Below, in pieces: positions 17,917-26,881 of a DNA stretch of 27,548 nt (its first letter is position 1; each line of letters starts with the position of its first letter). The notes beneath the pieces are model-generated. The model was not told the origin of the DNA and ran no database searches. It worked only from the letters and a program-made list of their open reading frames with translations. Source of the DNA: Clostridia bacterium (GTDB taxonomy: Bacteria; Bacillota; Clostridia; TANB77; CAG-508). A program made the position numbers and the translations under genes. The DNA is taken from the NCBI GenBank assembly GCA_022791735.1, contig JAAVZQ010000064.1, positions 1-27,548 on the forward strand, read 5' to 3'.

Positions 17917-19319
17917 TTAGTTTAAGTCATCTATTGCTGGCCCATATATTTGATTTCCCATTGCATCAAACCTTGAACCATGGCATGGGCAATCCCATGT
18001 TTCTTCTAAATCATTCCATGAAAGTTCGCATCCTAAATGTGTACAAGTAGGGTTTTGCTCTTGATTTGGTTTTTTTAGTTTATTTACAACTAATGAATTT
18101 GCAGTTTCTTTTACCATTTCACCAAGTTCCCATCTGTTTTTTATTGGATTTAATCTTGTTGCAGTAAATACTTCATCATATTTATTTACTTTTCCGCATG
18201 ATTTTGTCTGTAATAATTTTTGCTGCAATATTTGAACTTGTCATCCCCCATTTTTTATAGCCTGTTCCGCACAAATACTCCTGGCATCATTTTTGAAAAC
18301 TCGCCTATATACGGAATTTTATCTAGTGTGATGCAATCTTGTGTATTCCATCTATATAAAACTTTTGCATCTGGATACATTTCTTTGGCCACCTTTTCTA
18401 ATTCTTTAAATGCATCTTTTAAATCTATTTTTGCTCCAACTCTATGGTCCATCCCTCCTATTATCACAAGTGTTTTATTACCATCTTTTGCTGTTCTTAG
18501 TGATATTCTAGGATTTTCTAATTGCAAGTACATTCCTTGGAATAATTTTTCTTTTGTCTCTACCGCTATCGCATAAGATGTTTCTTGATACATCTTCATA
18601 AAATAAAATCCAGGCATATTTATTATTGGATAATGTGTTGCTATAACTACATACTTAGCTCTTACACTTCCCTTTTCTGTATCTACTCTATAAATCTCAT
18701 CCTCATCTTCTAATTCTATTACTTTGCTATTTTCATAAATTCTTCCACCTTCTTCTACAATCCTTTTTACTAAACCTTTCAAATATTTTCTTGGATTAAA
18801 TTGGGCTTGATTTGGAAATTCTATTGCTCCTTGTATATTTTTAAGTTTTGTATCTATTGTTTTTACAAATTCTGCTTCTCCTTTAATAGCTTTCACTGCT
18901 CCGATTTCTTTTCTTATCTTTTCTAATTCCTTTGCATCTTTTGTAAATATATATGCACTTTGCATTTCAAAATCACAGTCTATGTTCTCTTCTTTTATTG
19001 TTTCCTCGATATTTTTTATAGCTTCCTCGTTTGCCAGATAATATTTTTTTGCAAATTTTATTCCATAATCTTCTATTAAATAATTGTAAAAAAGCCCATG
19101 TTGTGATGTTATTTTTGCAGTAGTATGTCCTGTTACTTTATCTGCTAATTCATTTCTATCTAAAATAACCACTTTTTTTCCTTGTTTTATAAGATTATAC
19201 GCTGTACTTATCCCTGTAATTCCTCCTCCTATTATACATACTTCTGTTTCGATATTTTCTTCCAAACTTTTACTTTCTGCTAATAAAGCAGGTTCTGTTT
19301 TTTTCCATAAAGATTCCAT
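17917..19319 (-). CDS. FAD-dependent oxidoreductase with C-terminal Rieske [2Fe-2S] domain; two CGGA sites
   Basis: A 466-residue two-domain enzyme. The N-terminal DAO-type FAD domain has the dinucleotide motif CIIGGGITGISTAYN (about 28-42) and VVILDRN. The C-terminal Rieske domain (about 395-466) has both ligand boxes, CTHLGC and CPCHGSRFD. The substrate is unknown. Triplet reading stops after VFVRNRL; the Rieske half then appears as a separate ORF. Decoding GTG|CGGA|ACA (18269) as Gly351 gives VFVGTGYKKWGMTSS, and ATG|CGGA|AAA (18196) as Gly375 gives KIMGKVNKYDEVF, which rejoin the halves. FAD-Rieske fusions of this layout are a known family, so the split is not natural. It appears monocistronic. 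Confidence 0.93.
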
Positions 19320-19437
19320 TTTGGCAAATTCCTCCTTTTTATCAGTATGTGTAAATTTTGGAAAATTATTTTGGTAAAATTTAGTTTTTATATTGTTTTT
19401 TATGTATTGTTATGATATAAATAAGGTGTTATGTTGG

Positions 19438-19510
19438 ATTTTTATTGTGAAACAATAAGGTTCTCGGTTACCCGCCAACAGGCTTTGCCTGTGATAGTAG
19501 GTGAGTTTCT
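19438..19510 (+). ncRNA. Structured 5' leader candidate, type unknown
   Basis: Nested pairings ATAAG/CTTAT, CTC/GAG and ACC/GGT enclose a strong inner hairpin ACAGGC-TTT-GCCTGT. It lies 45-120 bases upstream of the coiled-coil gene on the same strand. I cannot match it to a known riboswitch class. Confidence 0.35.
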
Positions 19511-19555
19511 TATATTCAACATGTGAATTAACATTTGAAAGGCAATGGTGTAAAT

Positions 19556-21233
19556 ATGATGGAAACAAATGAAAAGATAGTTCGGTAAACTTAAACAATC
19601 TATATATGATTATTATATGGGACATATCAAACAAAAACTTCAATATTTGCTTGCAAACGGAAAAGAAAGTGATATAAATAATCAAATAATGCAATTTCTA
19701 GATGCTCAAATGGATACAGGAAATAACACTATATGTAAAGATGATATTGTTAGGATTCTAAATACTGTGCTAGTTGACGAAAATGAAAATCCTCATGAGG
19801 CTGAACTTGCAAGAACTAAGATTAACTACTGTTTTCCAAAAGTAGCTGATATTAAAATTGAAAACAATTCTGCTGTTTACCTTTTAGAAAAACATGAAAA
19901 TCCTTTTAATGGAATTGAGGAAAACTCTTGTTACTTATATATTTCGCCTGAATATTATCAGGGAAATATTGAAACTATTGAAGCTCAAATTAAAAAACTT
20001 GAAAAAAGTTTTTCTAGACAAGATTTTAAAGATTTTGAAGAAAAATTTGAAAAAGATTTAGGATTAAAGCAATATGAACTTGAGAGTGCAAAGGTTTATG
20101 AAAGTGCTTCAAATCAAATTGAGCTTAAAAAACAAAAATTTAACACTGTAAGTCAAAAATTAATTAATGATTATGGTAAAAAATATAAAGAAATAATGGA
20201 AAAAGATATTTCTGCTGATGAGAAAAAAGAACTTGCTTCTAAGCTTTTTGAAGAAACAAAATCTTACGATGAGAAAAACCGTCAAGCTGTTTCGAGGCTT
20301 AATGCCGAATACGAAAAACTATCTGAAAATTTTCAAGGTAAAGTACAAAGTGCAAAAACAATAAATAGCCAAATGCAGAATTTGCACTTATTTGATAAAA
20401 ATAGATATTTTGAAGATATGATGTCTTCTGTTAAACCTGAACTTAGAGATTTATATAGAAAAAGATATCTTCTAAATTCTTACCGCTTAGCTAATGGTGA
20501 AACTATTCATGAGAGTAAACAAAATTCTGTTTTTGGTTTTTTCGGAAATGTTTTCAAGGGACTAAAAAAGAATAATACTCCTCTTATGCTAGGCCCTCAT
20601 TTTGGTAGAGAACTTCAAAACACCAAAACTGCTGATGAAAACATAGATAAGAATTTAGTTAAATCTTTAGCTAGTTTTTACACAACAAATATTTGTGATA
20701 GCAATATAGAATTTGAAGACTATCTTGAAGGGTATTTTAAAGAACATTATTTTGAACTCACTGGTTCTAATAGCACAAAATTTTTATCAAATTTCGCTAA
20801 AAACTCTAATAATGGAGAAACCGCTAATGTAGAACAAGGAGATTTATTCAAAATTGCAAAGTTTTTTAACGTAGATACTTCTTCTCTTGGAAGTAACCTA
20901 GGTTCAAACCTTGTAATTAAAGATGGCTTGATTTATGAAGAAAAAAATCATGACATTAATGTTATATATGCTACTGATAAGGCTGTAAATAATGTTGTAA
21001 ATAATTTATATGGTTCTTCACTATATTATAACCATTTAGCAAATGAGAACCTTTTAAACGCCAATCTTGCAGCAAACTCACAAAATAATTTTACTACATA
21101 TGCAACTAAAAATGGTATCGATATTAGTGAAGTATCAAACTATCCTGTACTTAAAACTAAAAAAAGATTTGTAAAGAAAAAAAATAAAGCAGAGCAAAAT
21201 AATGTAATTGATTTTAAAATGGACGCCCAATAA
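19556..21233 (+). CDS. Unknown coiled-coil protein; one CGGT site near the N-terminus
   Basis: A 558-residue protein I do not recognise. The region from about 135 to 265 is Lys/Glu-rich and likely coiled coil; the rest looks globular and soluble, with no signal or membrane helix. The tail is basic (KTKKRFVKKKNKAEQ). Starting at the in-frame ATG pair at 19556, the triplet frame would end after ten codons (GTT|CGG|TAA). Reading CGGT (19583-19586) as Gly10 continues directly into the long ORF, giving MMETNEKIVGKLKQSIYDYY. Without recoding the first usable start is 19617, which has no ribosome site; a GAAAGG precedes 19556. It is followed by its own terminator, whose stem overlaps the stop codon. 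Confidence 0.65.
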
Positions 21234-21249
21234 AAGGCGTCTCTTTTTA
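21221..21249 (+). terminator. Intrinsic terminator of the coiled-coil gene
   Basis: GACGCC, loop CAATAAAA (containing the TAA stop), GGCGTC, then a T-rich run. Confidence 0.75.
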
Positions 21250-21250
21250 T

Positions 21251-21375
21251 AAAACAAATCAAAAGTAGTATATTGCAAGGCGTGTGAGTTCAAAGATTGT
21301 GGAGGCGTGCTTGTGCACGTCGATACAATTTTGAACAAGCAACAAAGAAGCAAGATACTACTTTTCATTTGTTTT
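21251..21375. repeat. 125-base imperfect palindrome with nested stems
   Basis: The outer arms 21251-21271 and 21355-21375 pair at 20 of 21 positions (core AAAAGTAGTAT/ATACTACTTTT). Inside lie GTTCAAA-ATTGT/ACAAT-TTTGAAC and a tip hairpin CGTGC-TTGT-GCACG. It sits between the convergent coiled-coil gene and yycJ and reaches yycJ's stop codon. The interior is GC-richer than the surroundings. It could be a non-autonomous hairpin mobile element, a structured RNA, or a bidirectional terminator. Confidence 0.6.
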
Positions 21376-22162
21376 TATATGTTTACTACTTTGCTAGGTG
21401 CATACCTATCTGCTACTGCGAGTTCTAAGTCGTTTATATTTATTCCATTTTGTTTCAGAACCTCTGTAACACTTTTATATGCAAGTTCTGGAAAATTACT
21501 TTCTTTGCTTAAATGTCCAAGCATTACATTCTGAAGTCCATGCTCTAATAATTTAGATATTGTTTTACCTGCTTCTCCATTTGAAAGATGCCCTCTACTC
21601 CCTGCAATTCTTGTTTTTAGCATATATGGATATGAACAGCATCTTAATACTTCTGGTTCATAATTTGACTCTAATAATACAAATTTACTTTGTTTTAGAT
21701 TATCCATTACTTCATTTGTCATTTCTCCTAAATCTGTTGCTATGCTTATTTTTTCTTTATCATGTTTTATGCTAAATCCACATGGATCCATAGCATCGTG
21801 CGAAGTAGAAAACGGCATTATCTCTAAATCTCCTATTTCAAATTTTTCTCCTATTTTGAAATAATTTTTATTTTCTATATCTATGACTGATTTCTCATTT
21901 TCTATCCCATTCCAAGTTCCTAAATCTGCATATATAGGTATATTGTACTTCTTTGCCATTGTTCCGTAGGCTTTTTATGTGATCGATATGTTCATGTGTT
22001 ACTAATATAGCACTTATTTCTTTTGCCTCTACATCTATACTTTCTAAACCTTCTACTATCTTTTTAGCACTTACTCCGACTGTCTACTAATATCTTTGTT
22101 TCATTCCCTTGAACAAACAAGCTATTCCCAGCACTTCCGCTGTATAAGCTACAAAATTTCAC
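21375..22162 (-). CDS. yycJ: YycJ/WalJ-like metallo-beta-lactamase-fold hydrolase; two CGGA sites
   Basis: A 261-residue MBL-fold protein of the YycJ type, linked in Firmicutes to DNA processing and cell-wall homeostasis. It begins MKFCSLYSGSAGNSLFV (GTG start at 22162, after GAGAGG), the family hallmark. The metal motif THEHIDH lies at residues 55-61. Both CGGA sites flank this motif: AGT|CGGA|GTA (22078) gives Gly29 in ILVDSGVSAKKI, and CTA|CGGA|ACA (21966) gives Gly66 in KSLGTMAKKYNIP. In triplets the metal-binding stretch would belong to neither ORF. The gene lies 29 bases downstream of murA and probably shares its transcript. Confidence 0.93.
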
Positions 22163-22191
22163 TGTTTTTTCCTCTCTATTCTTATGTTTAT

Positions 22192-23468
22192 TTAAATTAT
22201 TTCATCTTGGTCTACTCTTTTTATTTTTGCTCCTAATTCTATAAATTTTTGCTCTATTTTTTCATATCCTCTATCTATATGTTCTACATTATATATTTGT
22301 GTTGTGCCTTCTGCAACTATTCCTGCTATTACAAGTGCTGCTCCTGCTCTTAAATCTGGTGCATAAACTGGTGCTCCTACTAATTTGTCTACTCCCTCAA
22401 AAAAAGCTACTTTTCCTTGTGCTGTTATCTTTGCACCCATTCTATTTAGTTCTTCTGTATATTGAAATCTTGAATCCCATATACTTTCATTTATTACACT
22501 TGTCCCATTTGCAATTGACATTGCAACTCCCATCGGTGGTTGCAGGTCTGTTGGAAAACCTGGGTATGGTAAGGTTTTTATACTTACTTTATTTGGTCTC
22601 TTATTACAAATTATTCTTAGTATCTCTCCGTCAATATCTCTTACTTCTGCTCCCATTTCTATTATTTTTGCACTTATTGATTCTAAGTGTTTTGTAATAC
22701 AGTTTTTTATTGTTATATCTCCCCTTGATGCAACTGCTGCAAGCATAAATGTACCGTGCTTCTATTTGGTCTGGTACAACAGAATATGTCTCATCTTTTT
22801 TTAGTTCTTTTACACCTTGTATCCTTATTCTATCTGTTCCTGCACCCATTATATTTGCACCCATTTTATTTAAAAAGTTAGCAAGGTCTACAATGTGTGG
22901 CTCTTTTGCTGCATTTTCTATTGTTGTTGTTCCGTTCAGCGAGAACTGCTGCAAGCATTGCATTGATTGTCGCTCCTACTGAAACTATATCTAAATATAT
23001 TGAATTCCCTTTTAATTTTCTAGCTTTGACCTCTATTTTTCCTTGCTCTGTTTCTGCAGTCGCCCCTAGTGCTTCAAATGCCTTTATATGTTGATCCATT
23101 GGTCTCGCTCCAAGTTTGCATCCTCCTGGCATTCCAATTACTGCATGCTTACATCTTCCAAGAAGCGCTCCTGTTAAATAATATGAAGCTCTAAATTTAC
23201 TTGTTAAATCTAGTGGCGCCTCTACACTTGTTATTTCTCTCGAATCTATTTCTAAGGTATGCTCTTCAATTTGTCTTATTTTAACTCCTAATGCTTTTAA
23301 TATTTCACATGATGTTTTTATATCACTAATGTTTGGTATATTATCTATTACGCTTATTCCATTTACTAATATTGTTGCCGGAAGTATTGCTACTGCTGCA
23401 TTTTTTGCACCACTAATTGTTACTTCTCCTTTTAATTTAGTTTTCCCTTCAATTACTATTTTTTCCAC
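22192..23468 (-). CDS. murA: UDP-N-acetylglucosamine 1-carboxyvinyltransferase (MurA); two CGGN sites
   Basis: A 424-residue enzyme catalysing the first committed step of peptidoglycan synthesis, transfer of enolpyruvate from PEP to UDP-GlcNAc. The fold's repeats are visible, as is the PEP-binding catalytic Cys117 in GMPGGCKLGARPMDQH, with Lys/Asn in SGAKNAAV near the N-terminus. Triplets split it into three ORFs. GAA|CGGA|ACA (22934) as Gly179 restores VLAEGTTTIENAAKEPH, and GCA|CGGT|ACA (22756) as Gly238 restores IEARYI to IEAGTFMLAA; both glycines are conserved in MurA. The restored length equals the family's. GTG start at 23468 after GGGGGA. A good promoter lies upstream; the gene is probably essential unless a second copy exists. 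Confidence 0.97.
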
Positions 23469-23502
23469 TGTATTTCCCCCATCTGCTTTTTCTTTCGGTA
23501 AT

Positions 23503-23531
23503 ACTATACCATAAATTCTTTTTATTTACAA
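23503..23531 (-). promoter_or_regulatory. Promoter of murA-yycJ
   Basis: Minus strand TTGTAA, 17-base spacer, TATAGT, about 35 bases upstream of the GTG start. Confidence 0.7.
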
Positions 23532-23616
23532 GATGTTTTTTCAAAGTATATAAACCTAGCTTGTAATTCACACTTTTACTCTATTTCTCATATATTATTG
23601 TAGATTGGAGGTCTTT

Positions 23617-24901
23617 ATGGAAACAATAAAGCGTGGCTCTACTCGGCCCTACAGTAGAACTCTTACAAAGTACCCTTAAGAAAATAGGTTTCCTTTATGG
23701 TGATGTAGATGGAATATTTGGTGATATTACATATAATGCTGTACTTGCATTTCAAAGAAATTTTGGATTAACTCAAGACGGCATTGTGCGGCCAAAACAC
23801 ATGGAATGCGCTATTCCCATATATTTATGGATATAGTTATTATACAATAAACAATGGAGATACTTTATATAGCATTGCACTTAAATTTTCTACCACTGTT
23901 CCTAGAATTTTAGTCTCAAACCCAAATATTAATCCTAACAACTTAATTCCTCGGAACTCAAATTATTGTGCCTTTTGGAAATGTTGTTCAAACTGATATT
24001 AGTTATACTTATAATATTTTACAAATGAATATCAAAAGCTTTTCTGTTCTATATCCATTTATTGAAATTGGCTCTATTGGAAACTCAGTGATGGGTAAAA
24101 GTATTCCTTACTTGAAAATTGGTAGTGGAACAAAAGAAGTTTTTTATAATGCTTCTATACATGCAAATGAATGGATTACAAGTCCAGTTCTTATGAAATT
24201 TTTAGAAAATTTATCTTTAGCTTATGTTAATGATAGTTATATTTATGGGTATCTAGCAAGGAACTTATTAAATTCTGTTTCTATTTATATTGTTCCTATG
24301 ATTAACCCTGATGGCGTTGATTTGGTTACTGGCGCGATAAATAAAAATACTGATTATTACAAGAATGCTCAAAGAATTGCTAATGATTATCCAAAGATTG
24401 CCTTCCCAAATGGTTGGAAAGCAAATGTTCAAGGTGTGGATTTGAACTTACAATTCCCTGCAGAATGGGAAAAGGCTAAAGAGATAAAATTTAGCCAAGG
24501 ATTTATATCTCCAGCTCCTCGTGATTTTGTTGGTTCTAGGCCTCTTGTAGCACTTGAGGCAGTAGCTTTATATAGGTTTACTATTTCTCATAATTTTAGG
24601 CTAATTCTTGCTTACCATACACAAGGTAGAGTAATTTATTGGAGATTTTTAGACTACTTACCTCCTGCTTCATACTATATTGGAGAACAGTTTGCACGTT
24701 CAAGTGGCTATCTCTTAGAAGATACTCCTTTTAGTTCTAGTTTTGCAGGATATAAGGATTGGTTTATACAAAACTATAACTTGCCACGGATACACTATTG
24801 AATGCGGGCTCGGAACCAATCCGCTTCCTATATCTCAATTCAATACAATTTATGCTGAAAATGAAGGTATACTTGTACTTGGGGCAATTCTCGCGGAATA
24901 G
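23617..24901 (+). CDS. PG-binding/LysM/M14 zinc peptidase (gamma-D-glutamyl-diamino acid endopeptidase type); four CGGN sites
   Basis: A 426-residue cell-wall peptidase that cuts peptide stems. Domains: PG_binding_1 (about 4-66), LysM (about 75-120) and M14 carboxypeptidase fold (about 130-426). Zinc ligands are His181 and Glu184 (ASIHANEW) and His333 (LAYHTQG); the catalytic Glu394 is in GYTIECG. The glycines are Gly10 (STGPTVELLQ, CGGC 23644), Gly58 (DGIVGQNTWNAL, CGGC 23789), Gly112 (LIPGTQIIVP, CGGA 23952) and Gly390 (LPGYTIE, CGGA 24787), each at a position where these families carry Gly. In triplets the gene breaks into four pieces and the catalytic Glu is lost. The ATG at 23617 follows TTGGAGG. 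It shares a bidirectional terminator with the XRE gene. Confidence 0.95.
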
Positions 24902-24917
24902 TAGATGATAAATGTAT

Positions 24918-24964
24918 AAATAGTAAAAGCACTGTTGCTAATTCAACTAGTGCTTTTACTATTT
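24918..24964. terminator. Bidirectional intrinsic terminator
   Basis: AAATAGTAAAAGCACT pairs perfectly over 16 bases with AGTGCTTTTACTATTT, loop 15 bases. It lies between the converging M14 and XRE genes. Confidence 0.8.
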
Positions 24965-24971
24965 ATTGATT

Positions 24972-25482
24972 TTAAGCTTTCTTTCGAGTCAGTATAATCC
25001 CGAACGATTGATATAATAAGCATAATTGGTGCCATCCTAACAAATATCCATTCAAACGAATGAAAAGTAGTACCTAAAACAGCATTTTCAGGATTACTAT
25101 AATCCCAATTTAGATAAAGACTATTTAATAAAAATAGCGAAATAAAAATTATTATTATGACTGCACATAATGAAATTAGTAGCCAACGAATTGTTTTTCT
25201 TCTAATATTCTTTCTCTGTAATAGTTGTAGGTTTATTATCTCTAATTTTTCAGAAATTACTTTCAACTCGTCTACTTTAGTTTCAGAAATATTTTCTCCA
25301 AGTAAAGTGCTTACTGGTGTTTCAAGAACCTCTGATATTGAAACTAGCATTTCTGAGTCAGGAACTGATAATCCTTGCTCCCATTTAGAAATTGTTTGTC
25401 TTACTACATTTAATTTAATAGCAAGTTCTTCTTGTGAAAGTCCTCTCGATTTTCTTAATTGTTTAATATTTTCTTTTAACAT
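24972..25482 (-). CDS. XRE-family membrane-anchored transcription regulator; one CGGG site
   Basis: A 169-residue protein with an N-terminal Cro/CI helix-turn-helix (about 5-55; QEELAIKLNVVRQTISKWEQ), a short coiled linker and two C-terminal membrane helices (about 98-122 and 145-165). The ATG at 25482 follows AAAGGAG by ten bases. In triplets the last helix runs into a polar tail (VRDYTDSK) that extends into the terminator stem. Reading GTT|CGGG|ATT (25002-24999) as Gly161 gives ISIVGIILTRKKA and a stop just before the terminator, the usual end of a membrane helix with positive residues inside. This is the only CGGG in the set. Confidence 0.85.
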
Positions 25483-25510
25483 TTTAGAACAACTCCTTTC
25501 TTTACAAACT

Positions 25511-25543
25511 ATCATATAAAGAATAGTCCGTTGCTACAAGCAA
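25511..25543 (-). promoter_or_regulatory. Promoter of the XRE gene with overlapping palindrome
   Basis: Minus strand TTGTAG, 17-base spacer, TATGAT. The perfect inverted repeat TTGCT-ACA-AGCAA (25531-25543) covers the -35 box and could be an autoregulatory operator. Confidence 0.5.
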
Positions 25544-25584
25544 TGCTTATTAACATTTAAAATCTATAGCCATACAATTGCGAT

Positions 25585-26007
25585 TTATTGATGTATTTCT
25601 ATATCTTCTGATTTAAAATTACTATAATATCTTGCTGAGATAGAAGTAAACTTCAATACACAATAATCTGGATCAGTTACACCCTCTTTATAATACATAG
25701 TATCTCCAAATTTCCATATCATTTCTTTTGATTCTTTATCTTCTAAAACTTCTACTGTTCCTTTTATCATTATACCTTTATAAAATCTCTTATCACAAAA
25801 ATAAACACAAGCCTTTGGATTATTCTTAAATGATTGAACTTTTAAAGAAGATGTATTTGTTGAAAAATAAATTTCCTTTATTCCGTTTCTTTTTCTAGGT
25901 TTTAGCATTGCTTTGGTATTTGGGAAACCATCTTTATCAATAGAACTAACATAGCAAATGCTTTGCTTATCTATCATATTTCCAATTGTTTTTTCTGCAT
26001 CTCTCAT
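25585..26007 (-). CDS. Pyridoxamine 5'-phosphate oxidase-like flavoprotein
   Basis: A 140-residue split-barrel protein of the PPOx/general-stress family. It starts with the typical helix, then CYVSSIDKDGFPNTKAM and a strand-rich FMN-binding core (IYFSTNTSSLK, ACVYFCDK, GIMIKGTVEVLED). These proteins bind FMN or related flavins; the substrate cannot be told from sequence. The ATG follows AAAGGAG. It is complete in triplets with no in-phase CGG (AAC GGA near 25885 is out of phase). Confidence 0.85.
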   Translation of the reverse strand: MRDAEKTIGNMIDKQSICYVSSIDKDGFPNTKAMLKPRKRNGIKEIYFSTNTSSLKVQSFKNNPKACVYFCDKRFYKGIMIKGTVEVLEDKESKEMIWKFGDTMYYKEGVTDPDYCVLKFTSISARYYSNFKSEDIEIHQ

Positions 26008-26078
26008 AATTCTAACTCCTTTTTAACTTACTCTAATATCTAATACTTCTTTATTATTTTTGAACTTACAACTTGTAA

Positions 26079-26846
26079 TTATCTAATTACCTTTTTTAAA
26101 ACTTTATTAAATTGTTCTGGTGTATCCATATTAACTATATGCCCTGCTCCAGAAAATTCCATATATTCACTATCTGGTTCTGATTTGTGCCAAGTAATTG
26201 ATGCTTTCTTTGCCATATCATTATCGTATTCTCCAACTCCAATTAAAAGTGGATAATCTCTTTTTTGTGTTTTATATTTATTAACTAACTTATGAAGTGT
26301 TGCAAAATATCTAAATGAACTCTTTTTAAATCCTAAATTCATCTGATAAAATTTCTCTTGTGCTTCATTTGTATATGCTGATATTTTTTTATTATCTTTA
26401 GCAAATGCTTTTATAGAAAACATTGCCTTTAACATCATTTTCATTTGTTGTTTTGTATTACCTTTTTGCAAACTTTTATCAAAATTATTATTGTCATATC
26501 CACCTATACAAGTTAGAGAAGATACTTTGCTTGGATATTTATTTGCAAAATCCTGAGCTAATACTGCTCCAATAGATACTCCAACTAAATTGATTTTATC
26601 AATTTTTTCTATTTCCATAATCTGATTTATATATATAGCAGTATCTCCAATTGTTCCTTTTCCTATTGATTTGCCATGTCCTATTAAATCCATTGTAATA
26701 ACTCTACAATCTCTAAAATAATCTAACTGCGTATCAAAACAAGTATGATTTGCAAATGCAGGGTGTATAAATATTATTGCAATTCCATCTTTAGTATCAT
26801 TAATCCAATAGTGAATTGCAGTGTTTTCTAATTTCTTTTCTATCAT
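26079..26846 (-). CDS. Alpha/beta hydrolase
   Basis: A 255-residue alpha/beta hydrolase. The oxyanion region FIHPAFANH lies near residues 27-35, the nucleophile elbow is GVSIGA (Ser about 93), a likely catalytic Asp is in GVGEYDND, and the catalytic His is in GAGHIVNMDTPEQF. The substrate is unknown. The gene is complete in triplets and contains no CGG trinucleotide on its coding strand. It lies 35 bases after the VanZ-family gene on the same strand, so the two may be co-transcribed. Confidence 0.88.
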   Translation of the reverse strand: MIEKKLENTAIHYWINDTKDGIAIIFIHPAFANHTCFDTQLDYFRDCRVITMDLIGHGKSIGKGTIGDTAIYINQIMEIEKIDKINLVGVSIGAVLAQDFANKYPSKVSSLTCIGGYDNNNFDKSLQKGNTKQQMKMMLKAMFSIKAFAKDNKKISAYTNEAQEKFYQMNLGFKKSSFRYFATLHKLVNKYKTQKRDYPLLIGVGEYDNDMAKKASITWHKSEPDSEYMEFSGAGHIVNMDTPEQFNKVLKKVIR

Positions 26847-26881
26847 AAATAATCTATTCCTTTTTTAATTGTAAGTTGTTC

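Noticed and set aside
1..25482. Random indel errors from low-accuracy reads as the cause of the split genes
   Set aside because: Random or homopolymer errors would vary in base, sign and context. Here 27 of 27 are an extra C directly before an in-phase GGN, never in a homopolymer-dependent way. A confirmatory look at raw reads would still be worthwhile.
1..25482. Simple reassignment of CGG as a three-base codon (e.g. to Trp, Gln or Gly)
   Set aside because: Reassignment keeps the frame. Every in-phase CGG here is followed by loss of the family sequence unless one extra base is consumed.
1..25482. Widespread pseudogenes
   Set aside because: The affected genes have no other stops, gaps or lost catalytic residues, and include MurA, SpoIIR and VirB4.
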